From Polytrichum commune (lineage: Eukaryota > Streptophyta > Polytrichopsida > Polytrichales > Polytrichaceae), in NCBI GenBank assembly GCA_950295325.1, contig OX485808.1, positions 5,212,501 through 5,272,500 of the forward strand: DNA of 60,000 bases. The letters are read 5' to 3'. This document shows positions 36,121 to 48,962 of the stretch, piece after piece. The notes beneath the pieces are model-generated. The model was not told the origin of the DNA. It searched no databases and saw only the letters and a list, made by a program, of their open reading frames with translations. Every line of letters begins with the position of its first letter. Position 1 is the first letter of the stretch. The position numbers and the translations under genes were made by a program.

Positions 36121-37910
36121 GGATTTTGCTAGGGTGAACACCCCCACCACCCTTTAACGAACACTAGCATCACCTAATTAACATAATTCAAGCCCAACCA
36201 TGATTCTAAGGCTTGCGAGCCTAAACCAAAGCCCTTGCCTAACCTTTAATTTAACTCACCCCCCATTAAAGCTCTAAAATGCTACTCTCTTTCCCGTACT
36301 TTAACTTCACTAGACTAGAGATACTCACTCTTTTTATGTTTTGATAAAGCAATCATAAATCTAAACTCAAGCATTAATCAATTCTACACTTAAACACATG
36401 TGGGCACATGCTTTTGGGCTCATAGTGGTCTACAAGACTAAATATAACACTTTGGCCAACTCTAGTTTGGGATTGCAGATGATTATTGAAGTTGAGACCT
36501 CTATTGTTACAAAATCTCTTTACGTGGGCAATGGTGCCAACATGCCTCTTTTTTTAAATTGAGAACAAATTGTTCACGTTGTTTTTTTGGTGCATCCTAG
36601 ACAACCCCCCTATGTCCTTAGGGGAATTGTGACATACTATCTTGATGATCCCTACATTATTCTCATCCCAAGACTTTAGTGACCATCTTTGATCTTCCAA
36701 AGAATTAAATTTAAGGTGACCTTAAGATTGTCATGACCTTCAAGGTACATCTCCATAGTTGATTCTGGTATAAGAGTGGGCTTTAAAAGACACTCTTGTG
36801 AGCCTTGCTGCACTTCCTCACCACTAACCCTAGAAGATAATGCCGGGGGGGGGGGGGGGGGGAGGAGTTGGGTGCGGTTCTGGAGGATTTGCATGATGTG
36901 ATTGCTTGCAGACGGAATCCTAGAGAGGAATGTCATTGGACACAACAGAGTTTGCAACCTCCTCCACGCGGCGACACTTTGGTGCAACCGTGGTCTCACT
37001 ATTGGCACATATAACGTTTACAATAGGAGGGACCATGTTCAAAGACTTGAGCCTCATCCGGACCTGTATCCATTCCTCGATATCGAAAAAATGAAATGGC
37101 TAGTCAAGGACATTTTTTCTACCGGATTAGACCTCAAAATAACCTAACAATCACCCTCTTCAACGCGGACATGACCAAAGAAAATGGGTTGAGAGTCTTC
37201 TTGCTCCAAGTGCAGAGTTTTTCCCTAAAACTCTATAAACCCAACCCCATTGCCCCAATTATCTAGAGAAAACCACAAGGTTAAAAAGAATAACATTGTA
37301 AACCCAAAACAACAAACATGGACAAAGCAACGGCCAAAGAAATCCCTTATTAGGTACAAGAAGCCCTTGCTTGCAATCCATGGAGTGACTTGGTCAAGCT
37401 TCATATCCCTAATCCACGAAGTTGTTTTATAGCCAAATTACGCTCCACAACAATGAAACCCTAAACTCTCTCCAAAGAAATGCATGTACCACAAACGATG
37501 TGATTGCTTAGATCAGTGCATAATCTTCTCCATCGAGGAATTGCTAGGCATGTAGAGCACAACATGCATTGAAACATTCAAAAGCAATAGTAGGGTGCAA
37601 AATCATGGGCAACCACAACCTTAGATGCTTCAACAGAAAGTAGAGAGACGAGCGCGTGCAAACAAGATGGAAACCTTGACGACTTCGTCTTTCAAACAAA
37701 TGAGAAAATAACAGATTTCCATCCAAATGGTCTATTTTCAAGATGAGGTAGGGACACTCCCCAAACAGGTTCCTACCATTCATTTTTGAGTACCCTATCC
37801 ATAGTTCTACCAAAAAACGTAATTCAATACATTACAAAGTATTGTATCGTATTTATAATATACTATGTGAATAAAAATGATGCTATATTATCTTGAATGT
37901 TTTAAAAATA
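36121..37910. other. Gene-free stretch, 3' side of the receptor kinase
   Basis: It contains a G18 run at 36845-36862. A plus-strand frame at 36902-37147 is unassigned. The last few hundred bases before 37911 should include the kinase gene's 3' UTR. Confidence 0.4.
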
Positions 37911-40900
37911 TTACGTAGGTGGATATTCTACATAGAGACTTGCAGTTGATATCAAAGAGTTGCTACAAATTAGCTCTTTGCTTTCGTCACTCCCTTCAAT
38001 ATCTATTAAATAGCTACCATCAATCCACTCCCGAGAATCATCATGAACTACTGAAATGTTCGATTCTCCAAGTAACATTGACAACGCAGTGAGCATATTT
38101 GGTCGTTTCTTGGGCTTGGTTTGGATACACATTAGGGCGGTTTCAAGCGTGCACCGCACTTCCATTTGTTCCTTGAGGTTATTCATGTGTAGTTGAGGGT
38201 CAACAAGGTCCAATAGCTTGTCTTCACGTTGTAGTCTCCAAGCCTACACAATTGGGCAGTGGACATTGGATTTGCGTTTTATTGCAACATAAAGTAAATG
38301 AGCTTGAAATTGCAATGTAGTTATGTCAAGGATTCATTTAAAGTTTGGAATGTGTTCTAGTGTATATTTGAGATACATTTAAGAACTTATTACTTGGTGG
38401 TAACTATGTGCAGAACCACGAGATTATAAAATGTCTATAACCCTCAATCAAATTATGGCCATACATTTATGTTCTCCAGAATTCCGAATCAAATGAGGAC
38501 CATCCAAATTCATCATTCAACTCTTCAACAATGATTATTGAATTTATGGAATCAAAATTGAATGAACTACTTCATGATGTCTTCATTTTGAGCCATTGGT
38601 ATGACAATGAATAAGTGATCCTTGACCTTCCATCATAATTCTATTGTATTGGATTAAGAATTTGAAACTTTGCATACCTTGGCCATTTTGACATGGGGTT
38701 GTTAAGTCTCTAGTGACTTTGTAAATCACCTATTGTGATGATTGGTTTGGAATCAACATTTCTTTCAAGGTATGACATATTGAATTGTATGACTCATACA
38801 TACACTTCTTTTAATATTCTTACATAAAACGATACAACCCTAAGAGCACTTGATTATGATATCCTATGATTATTATGCAAGGTCATTGAGCATTTGACAT
38901 TCTTATGCCTTTTTTCATTTAAAACAAAGCCCTTGACTGTAATTGTATTGACCTTCTCAAGGTTTCTATGTTCAATTCACTAGTAACATTTTACCAGATC
39001 TTATCCTTCTTGGGAACAACAATTTTTTTAAATATAATTGTATTTGGCTTATCAAGATATACAAAGTGCAAAGTCTTTGCTTGTTATGATGGATGAAGGA
39101 TTGTATACAAACAAAAAACTTACTCAAATTTTTCATATTCTTTTTATCATTATATTGAGAAGTGATAGTAGAGTGTTGAAAAGAATTGAATCAAACTTAC
39201 CAAATTTGGAAGATAAACTTCTTCTTCTTGCATGCTTGTATCTATGCTTCGCCTACCACTCACAATTTCCAAGAGGAGAACCCCAAAGCTATAGACATCA
39301 GCCTTTTCACTGAGTTGACCCCACATCAAGTATTCCGGTGCCAAATAGCCTCTACACAGATGCCACATGATATGTGAATTTTAGGGTCAGTCCACATTTT
39401 TAGCATTCATATGTTATGTCTTGTTATGAGGCATAATGTTAGTGTCATGCGTCTTAACAAGGTTTGTATGCACCAACCCACTTTGCAACTCTATTTAATT
39501 ATAATCCTATGATCTACAAACCCTTACTAGTTGGTTGCCAAACACATGCATGGATTATTGATGATGGAGACCCATGCCACGTACATACCTTGATGTTGTA
39601 ATATCCATGACATGTGTTCCTTTAAACAAGTAGTATGAATCACGGTTCACATGTTAAATTTTGTGTTGTTAAAAAGGTAAAGCGTGAGCTACACAATTCA
39701 AGACCTTAACATGTGATTTTTATGCAATCCACGCAAACTTACAAAGGATGATATAAAGCAAGAAAATGGATAGTAACGATTTTCTAGAATATGAACAACC
39801 AACACAACCCAAACCTGGTCCCAACGCGTTTGTCTGTCATGATATGGCTTTCCTCCTCTATAAATTGTCGGGCCAAACCAAAATCCGCAATCTTGGGGTT
39901 GAGATTCTTATCCAGTAAAATGTTGCTAGCCTTGATGTCTTGATGTATAATTTTTGGTTGTGTTGATGCATGCAAATAGTGTAAACCTTCGGCCACTCCC
40001 AAACAAATCTTGTAACGTACAGGCCAATCAAGAATTGGAAATTGTTCATCCCTTTGCGCATCTGTTCACACAAAACACTTACGAACATTATCTTTCGTGC
40101 ATTATATCACAAAGAGTGCCATAAAGTTTGATAGTACAAGCTTGCGCTTGTTGAACTGATAACCTCTTTAGGGAGAGAAAAATACCTCATCAATATACAT
40201 ATGTTATCTAATGTTCACATCAACAATATTTGCATGATCAATGTTGAATCTCAAAGGATGTTGCCAAATGTAAATACTAACAAAAATGTGTTCTGTAATT
40301 CAACACTTTCGTACCAAACAAAAAGTTAGATCCAGTATATTGAGAGTTATTTATAAACTTGTACAGCAATGTTGTATAGAAGAAAGACAACATGATAACT
40401 ACGCATTTACAATTAATATGCTTTTTAGGGGAATTCCAAAATTTTAAATATGAGTTACTTAAGAATATCAAAAAGAAAATTTGTGAAGAAAATAAGAACT
40501 CTCAACTTGCTCCTTATTTTGGACGAGTTTCACCAAGATTCCGATATTTACTCCAACCATGAGTTACTTAAGTTCATATATCTTAATCATAGGACTATTA
40601 TATTATCTGCTTTTCCTTATGAAAGGTTGTGGATTTCACCAAAAAACCAACACTTGTGTTGCTTGAATTGCGATAATTGAAGTCCTTAGCATCACAATTT
40701 GCACATAGTCACTAAGTTGCATTTCATCGTTCTTTTAGTTTATAAATAAGTGGGTGCAAGCATGGTAAAGTGGATAAAATACTTGCTCCAATATACTACA
40801 ACCATAACGTTTTTGGTCAAAGCGCTAAAAGTAGTAGCAAAGCGTTGTTTAAATTGAATTTCTTTTCATGATGACCTTTGTTATTGTGTTGAATACTCAA

Positions 40901-43900
40901 ATGTAGAAAATCAAGTTGAGATCTTCAAAATGTATCATTAAAAGTGGTGTTCAAAAGCAAATGGTTGGGTCTAGTTTTGGACGTAGATTTCATGACCTTA
41001 ACTATTTTGAAGTTGGATTTTCTTTCATATCCCTTGAATTCATTATCTACTTGAGGGCATCATCACAAAACTTTGTGGAAACCATCAATTCAAGGTAATT
41101 TTATCATACTCTAAACAAATTTTAGACAATCACTTGTTCAATAACACCTACTTGCACACCGCTTGTATTGTCTTCTAAAATATGTAGACTTTTCTTGGAA
41201 TTTTTTTTGTCATCATAATTTGCTTGGCTTTGTAGATCAATATGTTTCTACAATGTCTATGGTTTTTCTTCACAAAATTCAAAGTTAGTGTATAGTTTTG
41301 AATCACTTTTATTGAACACTAGGCATGGATCAGAATTTGTCCACTTTACCGTGCTTGCACGCAAGTGATCATCATCATGTTATAGAAACTGCATAATCTT
41401 TAAGTTCGTAGTAGTGTTGGAATAAACTTACCAAGGAGAAGCTTTCCCAAGTCAGCATTGTCAATGTAATCGTATACCAAGAGCATCTCTTTCCCATTCA
41501 AACAATAACCGCGTAATTTCACCAGGTTCCGATGTTGCAAATTGGTTATCAATACAATTTCATTGATAAAATCGATACTAGCTTGTTGAGACTTCATGAA
41601 CAAGTGTTTCACAGCAATAACATTGTTGTTTGATAATATACCCTGCATGAAATGAACATGTTAATTGATTCATATCAAAATCACATCAATACATAACAAT
41701 TTGTGTGTTATTCACGTTGTTTTGTTCATACATATGAAAATGGATAATGCTTATATTTTCCAACATATCATATGTGGAGTAAGGCTACAAACTAAGGTAC
41801 GTATGAGGTGGGTTTTTTTAACAACCCTAATCACACAAACTTGATTAGTCATTGTTCATCCAATAATTGGGTGAATATTTTAGCAATATATTCAACCACA
41901 CCTCATAATATCATAATTTCTAGAAAAGGAAAACTTGACAAATGATACTTGAATTCAAACGATTATTGTGAATAGTATGTAGTTTACAAATATAACCATT
42001 AGTAGTACTTTATACAAGTAAAACATAGTTTAACTTGAATACAAATAGTATGCAAGTTTGACATAGCTTTAAAGAAAAATCCTAGCAAATATCTTTCTAA
42101 CAACATTTTATACATTATGGGTATCATAGAATCACATCAATTTGTATGTCAACTTGTACATCAAGTGCTGAATGTATTACCTTATAAACCACACCGAACC
42201 CACCAGCACCAAGAATCATATCGTCATCAAAGTTCTTTGTTGCTGACCGTAATGTATTGTAATTGAATTTGATTGGGTTGATATTTGCCTCGTCAATTTC
42301 TACAACATCAAATGCACTTTGTTAAGCTTAGAATTTGGATCCTTTGAATGTTGAAGCGAATGCATATTGGTTTATCACCGAGTTACCTTTAACCTCCCAC
42401 AAATGATTCACTTTTGAGAGTTATGATGAATGATATAATTTTGGTAGATTCTCGTGTGTAGTACATGATACATTTTCAGAGAATTATTGTCGCTTACTTT
42501 TCAAGAACTCCCACAACATGCGCTTCTTACTTCGTTGAACCAAAATAATTGAGACGAGGATCACTACAGTCACAAATATTGCACCTGGCACTCCCTGCGA
42601 TTACAACAACCAAAGTGATCGAAAGTGACTTGGTACTTGAACCAAAGTGATCGAAAGTGAACCTGGATCAAATAGAATTCGTCAGTGTATTTGAAGTGGC
42701 AAAAACAAATCATACTCATTGTCTAACATGCTAGGGTGTACTCATTTGATGATTCACCATGATACGCAATAAATCCTATGCTTGTAACAAGGAGACTCTT
42801 GAACTAAATATGACCAACGGGTTGAAATTCATGTCAATGAATACATAAATGTTCATTTTAATTTATTTCAATTTGGGGTTTGATTCGAGGCAAAAGTACA
42901 ATATTGGTTGTGAATCTATAAGGACGTAGATTTACTTCCTCCTAGAAAGCAATCAAAATTCTCATATTGCACCCCAAGGCACAATCATCTTGCATGGACT
43001 AATCAATTGTCATCAACTTTGGATGTACATGCAATATTATGTTAGACTAGCCCTAGTGAATTAATACATATGTATGAAAGCCCTCAGTTTCTAGCTCTTA
43101 TAAACTACACTAAATATGATATTTAGTTTCCTATGGTATTTTATGTCACTATGGTAACTTTTTAGATGACACTTCTCATAAAAAACTAAACCGATATTGT
43201 CATGGATGATGGATAAGTTCATCCATTGGCCAAAACCCTTCTTTCTCTTGTTAGCAACTGATGATTGAACATTGTCATGGATGTTTGACATTTGGATGAA
43301 AAAAGACTTGGTAAGTGATAGTAATTGCAACACTGTGAATCTACTATCCCCCCAATATTTTTACAAGGAATGACATTTAGTGTTGGTGACACTATACCGC
43401 TCTTTACTATTAATTATGAGCAAGGCATTCAAAATTGGTGACACTAAATATCATATTTAGTGTACCTACTTATATTTTAATGACACCTATCCTCCCATTA
43501 CCTTAAGCATAAGTTATTATCAAAACTTTGTTCATCCAATGTAAATGAGTCCACTCTTTGTGAGAATTATCCTCAAGGACTAGCTTGATTTCAAGAGTGT
43601 TAACTCAAAACAATTCCACTCTAACATATCATTATATTTGGTCAATAAACATGCACACCATGAACATATTTGTTATGAAATTTTAGATCAAAAGAGCCAT
43701 CTTAATATACCAAGAAATGAATAAGTGATCACTTATGTGGGTTGAACTATGTTAATTAGATCTCGTAAGAATTAGTGATATGTCCGAAAAGGATAAATCT
43801 ACTCAAATGAATAGATTGTCTTATAAATTGGACTTCAACGTGCTAGATAAGATCTAAAGTTGGTTGGTCTACAAACCTGAAGCAGGGCAACATAGTTGTT

Positions 43901-46900
43901 CACAATAACATCGAACACCGTCATCTTTGGAGTTCTTGGAGTTATTGCAATATGGGTTGCCTTGTAAACTGTACATATGCGTAATACAACAATATGACAT
44001 TCGCATTTAAGAACGTAATGTTTGATACTTATGAAAGAAATACAACAAAAATGTTCAAAAACATGTTTGGAGATAAAGCAATGACATACATGATATATTT
44101 TACCTCCATTTTGGATACTTGGATTTATTTTTCTTTTTTAGGTAATGAATTTGTGTTATTCCATTTAGCACTTGGGGAAAACTCCTTTAACTATGAAACT
44201 ACTGAAAGGGATCATGATTTGGTGCCAAGGTAGGTAGGAAAATGAATTATTGGTTGGCATTGGACCAATCATGCAATAAAGAGCTCAACGAGCTAAACAA
44301 TGGTCCATTTAGGCCCATAGGAGTAAATTGGTGACCTTTTGTACATTGTTGTTGATAAAATTGAAATATCTACTTTCTTGCTACTGAACCACACAACTTT
44401 CAGTTTAGAATTGAAGGATTGAGATTCTTATGATGTTGAATAATTGAGCAATCCACGAAATATGGGCAACTTTTGTTTATGGGGTTTATTACAATCACTC
44501 GTTATTAAGAGTTACATGGCGCTATACCTCTTTACTTGAAATGCAAGTTCTAATCCAGTAATTTCCATTTCCATCTCCTATAATGTCCAGAGTACCTCAA
44601 ATTTATAATTTGTTTGTTTAATTATGAAAACCAAAGCAATTTATAAAGAGAATCATGTGATGACTAGATATCATAACAATTGCTCATTCAAGTGGAGAGC
44701 ACTTCCAACAACTCTCTTGTGGTTTTTTAATCCACGCATATAACATTTCATCAATAGCATCTAATTTATGTTCATGAGGAGACTGATAATGTCCCATAAA
44801 CGGCTTGAGTAGGTGGATGTCTCACTGTTGTCACAAACTCATCATCCACTCTCCTCTCACTGGTTATGTAGAGAGAGAAGAGGAGAAACTTCGATCCCCG
44901 GGTAGGGACCGACGTGAAGTGTCTGTTTGTTCCACCCCTAGACCTATGTCCACGGGACATAGGAAAACACTGGTTATGTAATTCATAAACCACTAGACGG
45001 ACTAGTATTGAGATTCTCTACACCCTAAGCACATTGAGTTGAAGATAGTAAATCAACTTATAGCCTTATTATGTGAACGTGTTTGTACTTATATTTAACG
45101 AGATCTAAATGCTTAAGAATAAATTGGACGCCATGATGACTTGGTTCGAGGCATGTTTCAATACGCAACAAAAGTATGGAGTCTCTTGTATAAAGACTTA
45201 CTAGATAGTTGTTCCCACGCCCTTGACAAGATTCTGGTCAAATTTCACTTCAGTGATCTTGTTATTCTTCAAACTCAAAACTTCTAGCATTCCCTGGGTA
45301 GAGTTGCTACTTTGGGAGTATTGTGGAAACAATTGTGACAATTCCATGATGTCCAAAGTACCATTGAAGGCATTGTCATCCAAATATCTGCATAAAGAAA
45401 TTACATGCAGTCATACCATTTTTCTTGACCTATGTTCCAAAAGCTAAAGCTTCCTCTATTGATCAAGTTCTATCATAGGCTTTGGAGATGCTTAGATAGA
45501 CCCACACAAATAAATTTCAAAACTCTTATTAGCTCACTGTCAAACCATTTGGCATTATGAATTTCACATTGATCTATTTGTGGATAAGATGCTTACAATA
45601 AAATACTATTGTGGTGTTTATTGTAACATTGAACATGTTGCTAGGTTGTTAGTATAATTAATCTATAGCGTAGATTCGAAAGAATCTAAGAATGTATATG
45701 AAATTGCCACATTTGGATCTAGATCATGGTAATGGAGCAACCTCCAAAATATATTGGAACAATACAAATTGGAAATAACGTGTTAAACACAACATAGAAT
45801 TGGAGACCATGTCCTTTCAAAACTGTATTTGAGCGATATGATTCAATAATTTTTTTAATGAAGTTCAAATTACAAAATTGTTAGGACAATCTTGTGCTTC
45901 AATACTAACGGTTTTATTCTTTGGCAAAGAAATAAAGAATAAAGTGACCCATCATATTATGTTCTTAACTTCAACAAGGTTGACAAGCTCAACCTCATTC
46001 AACAATGTTCAAATAATTGTTGTCCAAAACAAATGTTGTAAAATCAATATGTTATGAGACGAATTACTTGGTGTCTTCTAGCTTAAATACATCGTTTATT
46101 AGGACTTTAAGCAAATCTTATTGTACATATTTAGAATTGTTTCAAAATAAATAAACATATACAAAATACTTCTCTAAGTAGGAAAACATGCATGAATGGA
46201 GTCTCTACACTTGGAAATTAACTTAATGGCACCTCATTAGTTGGTGATGTTGTTGATAATTCACATCATTAAGGGGTCATATATTGACCAGATGATGGAT
46301 TGAGGATATATACGTGTCAAAACAAATGCAATTCGATAGATGTTATAAATGGATTGATAACTATTGGTTACTTAACTTTTACCTAATGATGGGAAAAGAG
46401 AAGTACACATACAAGTTCTTTAAGCGTAGCAACATTGAGAAATTTGGTAATACTCCACCAATTTCATTTTGGGAGAGATCTCTGCACACAAGTCAAGTCA
46501 CATTTATGAATCATGAACTAGAATATATTCTACTATTTATAGTTTAGTATTTTATTATTTAAAGTTTAAACCTATTTAAGTTTGGAGTTCAATGTACATT
46601 AACATCATTGTTCGAAATCAAACCACATGATTCAAATCACCCCCAAATCCACCTAGTGTTTTGGTACATGAATGATGTCACCTCCCCCCACACCTTTCGC
46701 CTTCCATATCGTGGTCAATTGTTTTTATGTGTGTCCACATAATGACTTAAAAGACTATGATTTGATGCATTTTTTAAGAACTTCTTACACTACTAGCATA
46801 TGAGTCCCATGCAATGGCCTTGTGTTGGTGAGAGTATATGCAAATCTACCCACGATGAAAGATTGACAATTTTTTGGATGACACATGATAATTTTCCAAT

Positions 46901-48962
46901 GATAGTGGACAATTGCTAACAACTCATATGCTTGGAGTGTTTAATGATTTCTATAAGTCATGGTTCCACATTACTTGACTCTGCAAGCCAATCATTGTTT
47001 CCACCCAAATGATGTTAAACAAATATTGACCTCATCATAGCAAACAAAGTCAGTTCTCAATTGCTGGGTGCTTTCCTAGCATTATGGTTGTTATTTAACC
47101 TTGGAAGTTTACACATGCCTACGCAAACTACACTAAAGAATTGCATCTACTATATGGTAGGCATTCAATGACCACCCACAGATCCAGTTATGCTATTGTA
47201 TTGAGGAATTTGGAATATGCTCTGATAGGAATTGCCTCAAAGAGTCTTACATAACTTAAGTAAGTCCTAAATTTCTCAGCAAATTTTATAAAGTGATACT
47301 TACAGAGTGACCAAATTTATTTGATTCTCGAATGCTTGTCGAGGTATCTCTCCTGAAAATTGGTTGCGAGCAATGGAAAATTTCTGGAGTGTGCCAGATT
47401 CGCCAAATTGAGTTGGAAACTGGCCAGTAAATTGATTGCCACTCAAATCCCTACAACATTACATGTATAATACATTCAGATCTCAATATTTCATGGGAAA
47501 AAGTGCATGAACATTCAAGACAGCCACATTATATTTCTTACAGTGTTTGAAGATTGTACAGACTTGATAGCTCCTCTGGAATAGTCCCATTGAAATTGTT
47601 GTCATGAAGGTCTCTACAATAGAAGAATGGTACAAAAATCATCACAGAAATTACTGATTTTTTTGTAGCAATTATACCATACTTCCTTTTAAAGCATTTT
47701 TACCACTGAGATCAATGTGATGTTCTTCTCTAACTGAGGTGGTATGTGGTTGAAAGGCTTGCTGATCTAATGTTTGTAATACTATATATCAAATAATTTA
47801 TTTGATGGATGTTAAACAGCATATATCACATTCTTCAGCTGTCTTGCATTCCCAATGCAAAGTTCTGTCGAACACATGCTGAATCAATCATCAAGGCCAA
47901 AGTGAGAATGCTCATGTTGGCTCTTACAGTGTGTTTAGAGGAAGCCCACCGAGCTCCTTGGGGAGATTACCAGTTAGGTTAGGATTTCCAGTCAAGGACC
48001 TGTACATGCCCCAAAGCAATGCCATCTCGTAAAACAACTTGCAAGTTGATACTGTTGCCACATGCACTCGAACCACGTTGCGCTTATTATAACTTGGATT
48101 GGGTACAGTGAGACTCACAATGTAACCAGGTAAGAAAAGTTTGATATCCCTGGGGGCAGAATGCCATTGATGGATGCATTGTTCAATGTCCTGTTTCACC
48201 CAATGCACTCGCCTCTCAATCAGTCATTTTCTCTCCTAATCTCTCCCTGATCTCTCTCTCCCAATGTGTGTGTGTGTATATATATATATATTTGAATCTA
48301 GAAACTCGTCAAATGATAACATAATACACTACGAACATCTAAGTGTTAGACAATTGTCATATGTCATTAGTATCTTGTTCTACACCCCTTTCAAAATCCA
48401 CAAGTCAACCATAGTGGTAGATTGCATTGTTCTTTCACTGGCGTGGGACAATTGCCTAGGGCTCACATGTGGGTAGTGACATTGAAGCTAACTGTCTATC
48501 AGGTGCGACACTAATAGCCATTCATGGCTCTCCAGGTCCCAGGGAGACCAAGATGCCCTTGCAGGACCATTAGTCTAAAAGTGTCACGCACAAGATTTCA
48601 ACAAGTAAACCAACCTTGAGAGCTCAAGACATTCTGATCCTGAACCTGAATACATTTTGACTCTGAAACAAGTCAAGGGAGTGAAGTCGGAGTTCTTCAA
48701 GTACAGGGAATACCATACTTACAAGCCCACTATCCAATTATTTGAGTCATTGGAGGTATAATTGTATCTGAAGCAGGATACCCCTTGCCAATTAGACTTC
48801 TGATTCCAGCAAGGAACATCAGTGGTGTCTCCTCTGGCAGTATGCCAGCCTGGCAAATTGGTGCTTGGATCCGGTGTACTTGTATTCCACGCTGCCCACA
48901 GATCTTCCACTTCCAAAACTGATCCCCAGCACACCCAATATCAGAAACACATCAACATTCAT
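37911..48962 (-). CDS. LRR receptor-like kinase, LRR-VIII-like, non-RD
   Basis: Exons in transcript order: 48723 to about 48934 (LRR N-terminal cap: [14 protein letters not shown], several N-glycosylation sequons), 47928-47999, 47542-47613, 47304-47450 and 45202-45387 (LRRs such as [18 protein letters not shown] and [15 protein letters not shown]), 43877-43968 (cysteine-rich GNPYCNN...CYCEQLCCP), 42498-42594 (membrane span [19 protein letters not shown]), 42181-42299 (glycine loop [10 protein letters not shown]), 41432-41642 (VIAVKHL lysine, [11 protein letters not shown] hinge), 39815-40061 ([20 protein letters not shown]), 39201-39351 (GYLAPEYL) and 37911-38243 (LVDPQL, KKRPNM, stop). All junctions join in phase except 43877 to 42594, where an exon seems to be missing. 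The catalytic loop is HQD, not HRD, so this is a non-RD kinase with the other catalytic residues intact. I saw no malectin domain. The kinase resembles plant LRR-VIII and cysteine-rich RLKs. A candidate ATG and signal peptide at 48962 ([15 protein letters not shown]) is one base out of frame. Ligand unknown. Confidence 0.85.
43104..43463. mobile_element. Small element bounded by palindromic CACTAAAT ends
   Basis: Left ACACTAAATATGATATTTAGT at 43108-43128 and right ACACTAAATATCATATTTAGTG at 43441-43462 enclose about 310 bp of non-coding DNA. An internal CATTTAGTGTTGGTGACAC is near 43375. Its reverse complement occurs near 33532, beside another copy of the terminal motif. The element lies in the intron between kinase exons 42498-42594 and 43877-43968. 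Confidence 0.5.
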
